64,000 nucleotides of DNA, from contig CM057228.1 of the NCBI GenBank assembly GCA_029891385.1, positions 64,176,523 to 64,240,522 on the forward strand, given 5' to 3'. Below are positions 58,716-64,000 of the stretch, piece after piece. Each line of letters begins with the position of its first letter. The first letter of the stretch is position 1. Origin of the DNA: Erythroxylum novogranatense. Taxonomy: Eukaryota > Streptophyta > Magnoliopsida > Malpighiales > Erythroxylaceae. The position numbers were made by a program, and so were the translations under genes. The notes beneath the pieces are model-generated. The model made no database searches, was not told where the DNA came from, and saw only the letters and a list, made by a program, of their open reading frames with translations.

Positions 58716-60645
58716 TGTTGGCACCCCACCCTGGTGAGTCACGTTTTCGACGTCCTATGTGACACCTGGATGCGCATCCCACGAGAGAGGAATTCCCCAC
58801 CAGGTCAAACCTAAAAAAAACGAACTCCTTTCACTCACTTCCGAACAGATCTTGAATATTACACCCAAAATTTCCTCCTAAAATTTAAAAGTCTTAGGGC
58901 CCAAATTGAAAACCGATTTCAAAGATAAAAAAATATTCCATGCCTCTAGTTTATTCAAAACCAAAAATCACCTCAATCGGATCTCTATAGATCGAGATAT
59001 CACCAAATTACGGAAGCATAATCAAACATTTCCATCCGATCGTCTCACTTTGATTTAATCCGTAAATTCCAATTAATATCAAAAGCTCTATATTTTTATG
59101 GAGAGGTAGGAAATTTTCTTAGAAAACAAATGCTTCAAAAATCGAGTAAATCGTAGGTTAAACGAAAGAGTTATAAGCAAAAGAGTGGAAGGAGGTTGGA
59201 TTTGAAAAAAAAAAGAAAATCAGAAAATAAATTAAATAAATAAAAATAAAAATAATTCAAAGCCTACGTCGCACTATAATGCACGCCTCGCAGCCGCAAG
59301 CGCCTCGCGGTACTTCAGCGCTCGCTCGCGATCACGAGGCGCACGTTTCCACCGTGAACTTGCTCGCACTCACTAGTGGCCTGCCCTGGGTCACTCCAAA
59401 AAGTACATATGAATTTAAAAAATTCATACCTTTTCACACAGAATTCTAAAATTTGAAAATTTAGTATCAATAAAAAGCTAAAAGGAAACTCTACAACTTT
59501 CATGAAGGATGCAAAATCCAATTTGGTCTCTAAGGGCGTTACAAACCACCTCAAAGTTACTACCTGGAAAAAGACATTTTAAACAGTAACATCACATTTT
59601 CTAAGCCTTATAACTTCCTACTCTAAAGCTCAAACATGACATATTTCATATCAATGAAAAGATCTAAACATAAACTACCCTCTTCAAGAAGACCCTCTGA
59701 TCCAAATCCAACTCTATGAGGGTCAAAAACTCAATCAAAGATTCTGCCCAAAATGTATTTTAGCCCTAATATATCAAAGTCTCAAAATATTCAATTTACA
59801 AGGAAAGATTACATGAGCCAAAATGCATCTAAAGCTTTCATTCCAAAAGATAGCTTCAAAAGTAAAAGTAAATAGAGTGATGCTTGTCTCCGGTGCAGTC
59901 ACTCGTTTTCTCGCTCGTCGCCTGTGGATGGGAAGGGAAGAGGGGGGTGAGTTCGATGGCTCATGGGTAACACATTAATAACCAAGAACAAGCAAAAGCA
60001 TTTATTTTTTTATCATTTTTTTTCAAAGTATCTTTTCATTGATCAAACACATATAGTTTCTCAAACATTCTACTGTTGCACATTCACGAAATCAACAGCA
60101 TGAATTTACAGTTCAATAACACATAAGCACATAGAAATTGGTTCGGGTAGATCCGTAACAGAACATACTACACATTCCCACGAAGCGATCATGTGTAGCA
60201 GTGAACTTATGGGAGTCCGTGAGGAGCTCCATGCCACTAGCGGGCAAGCGGGAGAAGCATATGAACAGACAAGTGCACTTGACTCTTAAGGGACCACCAC
60301 AAACTCATAAAATCATTCATTTCACATAATTCACACATATTAGCCACCAATGGCTCTTTCCCGAAAGCAAACTTATAACATCACCTTCTCTAAAAAAATT
60401 CACTTTCACATTCTTTTTCACTTGACAAAACAATATGAAAATAATTCCACAAGTCATTCATACACAAAATACAAATGGTATAATCTCAAATTATCTCAAA
60501 AAGTCATAAGTGAATAATTTCAAAGTTATCGGAAAGCATTAAAGTCCATTTATTGAAGGAAACTTAATTGGCTCATTAACTCAATTATTAAGATGTCACC
60601 CACCTTAATTCCTTTTTGCTTTAAGCTTGTTCAAGTGGCCTTTCC
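58716..60645 (-). repeat. Mosaic gypsy LTR fragment
   Basis: Left end TGTTGGCACCCC. 58800-59870 corresponds to the LTR B region 20500-21200 (the CAATCGGATCT and CAATAAAAAGC...CTCTACAACTT blocks), but 59880-60645 corresponds to LTR B 18280-19250, so the order differs from LTR B: two LTR parts have been joined. A GC-rich pocket lies at 59266-59345 (repeated CGCCTCGC). The 79-codon frame at 59315-59554 (-) has no known motif and lies inside the LTR. Confidence 0.6.
59922..60603 (-). other. Candidate intron in the mosaic LTR
   Basis: Donor AAG|GTGGGTGACA, acceptor CATCCACAG|GCGACG. Stem TGAG-(8 nt)-CTCA at 59948-59963, 26 nt from the AG. Confidence 0.35.
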
Positions 60646-63600
60646 TGTTGGGACCCGATTTCGGAACCGGATCCCAACCGGAAAAATAAAAAAAAATGCG
60701 AAACAAATGCGAACCATAAATCAAAAGCAGAAACGAAGAAATTCGAAAGCGAAAACATCCAAAGCGAATCAAAAGCAAAAACATATCAGAAAGTGAAAGC
60801 AAATCAGAATCGAATTGGTTCGGAAACAAAAACGAATCGAATCAAAACAAACGAACGGGTCAATCGAACTGAAACAAATTTTCCGACGTCTGAGAATCGC
60901 AAAAACTTAGGAAAACCAAATTAGCGTTGGGAACTTTAGACTATTCTAATCCAAATCGGTATAATTTTTTTTTCTTTTTTCATCATTTTCATTTTACTTA
61001 ATCTCATACAAAGCAATACACTTCTTCAATATGGAATTCATCAATTCCGTTACCTCAATAAAAAACTCAAATCATAATATTCGTCTTATATAATTATACA
61101 AATCCCATAATTCATCTTTTAAACATCTTATTCTTCTCTTGCCATAAAATATCATGCATGACAATTAACCATACACAAAAAGCACTTCAATATCTTAATT
61201 CCAGCAACACAATTCATCGGAGCTCCTGTCCGAAATCCCAACATAAACAAACACGTTTATATACCTATAACACTTCAATAGGTCTCAATCAATAAGCAGA
61301 ATCATCAGACCTCCAGTCCGGAATCCATATCATAATCAATCCCATTCATATACAGTCACATTCATATCTCAATCATTCATAACTTACACAAATTCATAAT
61401 TTATCTCAATTCAATACACAAATTTCATAATTCTTCATAATTCATACACCTCATGGAATAATTGCTTACAAAAATATTAGTGGCATTCCAAGCCATGTAC
61501 AAAACCAATACCAAAATCCCAATTACATAAAACACAGGACAAACAAAATCGAACAAAAGCCTTGACTTTCTTTTATCCAATCTCCTGCTCGATACCTGGA
61601 GATGGGGATGAAAGGGGGTGAGCTCAACAGCTCGTGGATAACATGTTTATAAATTGAACAATAAGCAAAAACATTTTCAAAACTCAATTTTCCATTTATA
61701 AACATTTCACAGTAGAAAATTTTATCAAAAGCTTATTTTTCAAACCTTTCAACTTTTCAAATCAATCATAAACAATTTCCAAAATTTCATGGTTGAAAAC
61801 TCACTTTCTCATTTTTCAAATTTCTCACAATTCATAAACAAATTCAGAACATGAATGCATCACAAATATAAACAAATCAGAAACATATAGCACATCAGAA
61901 TGGTTTGGGTCGGTCTAAAACGGAACGTACTGCACATTCCCGCATAGCGGTCTTATGCAGTCGTGAACAAAACGTGCTACACTTTCCCGCATAGCGGTCC
62001 AGTGTAGTCGTGAACTTATAGGAGTCCGAAATCGGAGCTCCAATGTCATTAGCGGGCAGGCGGGCGAAACCTATAAAAAGACAAGTGCACTTGACTCGAC
62101 TTATGGGACCTAACCAAACCCATATAACACATAATTCATACTTAAAAATCGGACTGCCCGAAGGCACATTTCAAAAACTTAATTTCCATATCGTGCCATA
62201 TTAGACACACTGACATTCACAATTTCATACATTCAAAACCTACATAACAATCATTCAATTTTCAAACAACTTTCCACAATATCAAATTTCACATAATGAT
62301 CAAAATCACATACAATTTTTTTTCAATCAATTCAAACACAGAAATGCAACAATTTTCATAATTTATCAATTCAATCATAAATAATGAATTTAAGAAATTT
62401 CCTTAATTTATCAAAACATTTAACACTTGGAACAATTTTTGAAAAACATTCGGAATTAATAAAATCTGATACTTCTTTCTTTCACTTTCTTGATTTTTTT
62501 CAAGAACACAAATTTAGCTTATGATTCAAAATATAAACATATTACCCACCTCAATTCCATGCTGGAAACTTGTCCAAAGCATCAATTTCTCCATTGCTTC
62601 TTTCTTTCCTCCAAATTAAAATTCCCTAATCCATAATCACCCAAATTCAACATCATATAAGGCATAATCATCAAAATTGAGCTTAGAAATCACAAACCCA
62701 TACCATTCTTAAGCTATCTAAACCAAAATCCTTTCAAAAATTACAAATCAAAATTTCAAGTCTTACCTTCATCTCCACCAAATTATAAATTTCTTTGTTT
62801 CTTAGGAAGCTTTCACGCTCTTCCACCTTTTTATTCTTGAATCATCATAAAATTCTCCTTGAAGACTCATAAAATCGAAAAACCTAACCTCCCTTTCTTC
62901 TTTCTTCTTCCCATTCGAAAGCTTCACTCTTCTTTCTTTCATTTTGTTCCTTTTTTCCTCTAAGTGTCGTGCTTCACTTCTTTAAAAACTACAGCCACTC
63001 TTCTTACCCTTTAATGAATGCCAAAAAGGCCATAATGCCCTTAGATATATGCCTTAAAACTTAACACTTTAAGTGGTCTTCCAAATTTGCCCCTAAAATT
63101 TATTTTAATACATGCTTACTTTAGGACATTTTTCTAACCATCAAAATGAAGGAATTTACTAAAAATTCCTTCTAGATAAATGTTCCTCATTGTCTTAATT
63201 TCATAACGTCACCAAAATCGTTTAATTTGGTGCACTACTCCAAAAGTTATACTCCAAACATTTCGGATTTGTCTTATGCTAAAACATTTTCCAGCGATTT
63301 ACTTCCATCCAAAAATTGACATTCTTAATGACTAAATTGAAACTACATTCCTTCAGAACATTTGTAGCCCTATTTCTCTAGTTTAATCCAAATCTAGAAT
63401 CACCTCATTTGGATGACTAGAGTAAAAGTTATGGCCAAAATACTTTCAGCTCTTACTAATCCAAGACTGCACACTAAACCTGATTTCAATTCAGAAATTG
63501 AAAATCTTAGGTGCTAAATTGAAATTAAATTTCTTCATAAGATTTGAAGCCCCAAGTCTCGATTTTATTTTTCCATAAGAATCAGTTCAATCGGATCTCC

Positions 63601-64000
63601 ACAGATCAAGAATTTCTGAAAAGACTGAACTATGTTCAGAAAATTATCTAACTCACTTTGATTAAATTAATATTCCTCAATTTAATCTAAAAAATTCACA
63701 AATTTCTCATGAGGATGTAGATAATTGTCTTAGGAATCCAACTCTTTAAGAACTAAGTCAATCGGATGTCAGACGGAAAAGATATAAGCAACAGATTGAA
63801 GAGGGGTCAGACTAGAGGAAGTAGAATCAAGAGAACCAAAGAGGCAAAACGGCGTTGCATCGGCCAAAACGGCAACGCTCAGAGGAGGAAAACACATAAC
63901 GACCTCGCACAAGGGAGAAAACAGTAGATTGAAATGGCGTCGCACGCGAAGGAGGAAGAATCAAAGCAAAAACAGCATCGTGCGGGGCAAAACGCGCGCG
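60646..64000 (-). repeat. Giant gypsy LTR related to LTR B, running off the window
   Basis: Starts TGTTGGGACCCG and is collinear with LTR B for 3.3 kb: CGGTATAATTTTTTT near 60957, acceptor region near 61585, CTGCCCGAAGGCAC near 62153, ACCCACCT near 62545, donor-like site near 62768, CGGATGTCAGACGG near 63763. It is clearly diverged from LTR B. It lacks the primer-binding site on its left, so it abuts the mosaic LTR directly (preceded by TTTCC). The last 150 bp are GC-richer. Confidence 0.75.
61585..62549 (-). other. Candidate intron 2 in the right-hand giant LTR
   Basis: Donor GAG|GTGGGTAATA, acceptor ATCGAGCAG|GAGATTGG. Perfect stem-loop GAGCT-CAAC-AGCTC at 61620-61633 (+ strand), 35 nt from the AG. 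Confidence 0.4.

Noticed and set aside
59315..59554. 79-codon ORF (-) spanning a GC-rich island
   Set aside because: GC-rich pocket within an LTR; openness follows from composition and the sequence matches repeated LTR blocks.

Overview
This is a plant nuclear window, almost certainly from a eudicot. It is AT-rich and lacks operons, ribosome binding sites and long bacterial ORFs. Plant LTR-retrotransposon signatures are everywhere: primer-binding sites matching initiator-tRNA-Met, purine tracts, and TG...CA long terminal repeats (LTRs) with 5-bp target-site duplications (TSDs). I find one convincing host gene, a three-exon, 76-residue single-repeat R3-MYB of the CPC/TRY/ETC type at 40130-40686 (+). 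It sits in a roughly 3.8 kb island (39.3-43.1 kb) free of recognisable transposons. Nearly everything else is nested, truncated or recombined retrotransposon sequence.

Layout: 1-2204, 3' end of an Athila/Tat-like Ty3/gypsy element (+). 2205-13726, a second, minus-strand Athila/Tat-like array (LTR - internal with gag remnant - truncated LTR - LTR - truncated internal), interrupted by a 3.8 kb solo LTR at 7751-11569 (TSD AATGT). 13727-25296, a minus-strand tandem array of giant gypsy LTRs (4.69 kb when complete) separated by 694-695 bp stubs that keep only the purine tract and primer-binding site. 25312-34141, a Ty1/copia element (-) with recognisable but mutated gag-pol, a full 1839-bp 5' LTR and a truncated 3' LTR. 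34147-39318, a decayed LINE-1-like ORF2 split by an LTR insertion at 36532-38642 (TSD AGAAG). 43088-45785, a solo LTR (TSD GAATG). 45.8-47.5 kb, a decayed Tat-like gag and LTR. 47538-55221, a structurally complete but non-coding gypsy element (TSD CACAT), i.e. a LARD-like derivative. 57126-64000, minus-strand chromovirus LTRs with a chromodomain remnant at 58527-58694.

The most interesting pattern is shared by the unrelated-looking gypsy LTRs. Nine LTR copies on both strands carry, in sense orientation, a splice-donor-like site (AG|GTGAGTA or AG|GTGGGTA), then 0.3-0.97 kb later an acceptor-like AG. A short stem-loop lies 22-37 nt before that AG, and its bases differ between families while most keep their pairing. 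In addition, the 3.8 kb solo LTR contains a 1.88 kb GTAAGTAT...TTATAG block that is missing, almost exactly at those borders, from the otherwise alignable 2.1 kb LARD LTR. I read this as introns inside LTRs, one of which was lost by retrotransposition. This is inference from sequence and has not been shown by transcripts. No tRNA, rRNA, CRISPR or bacterial-type feature was found.
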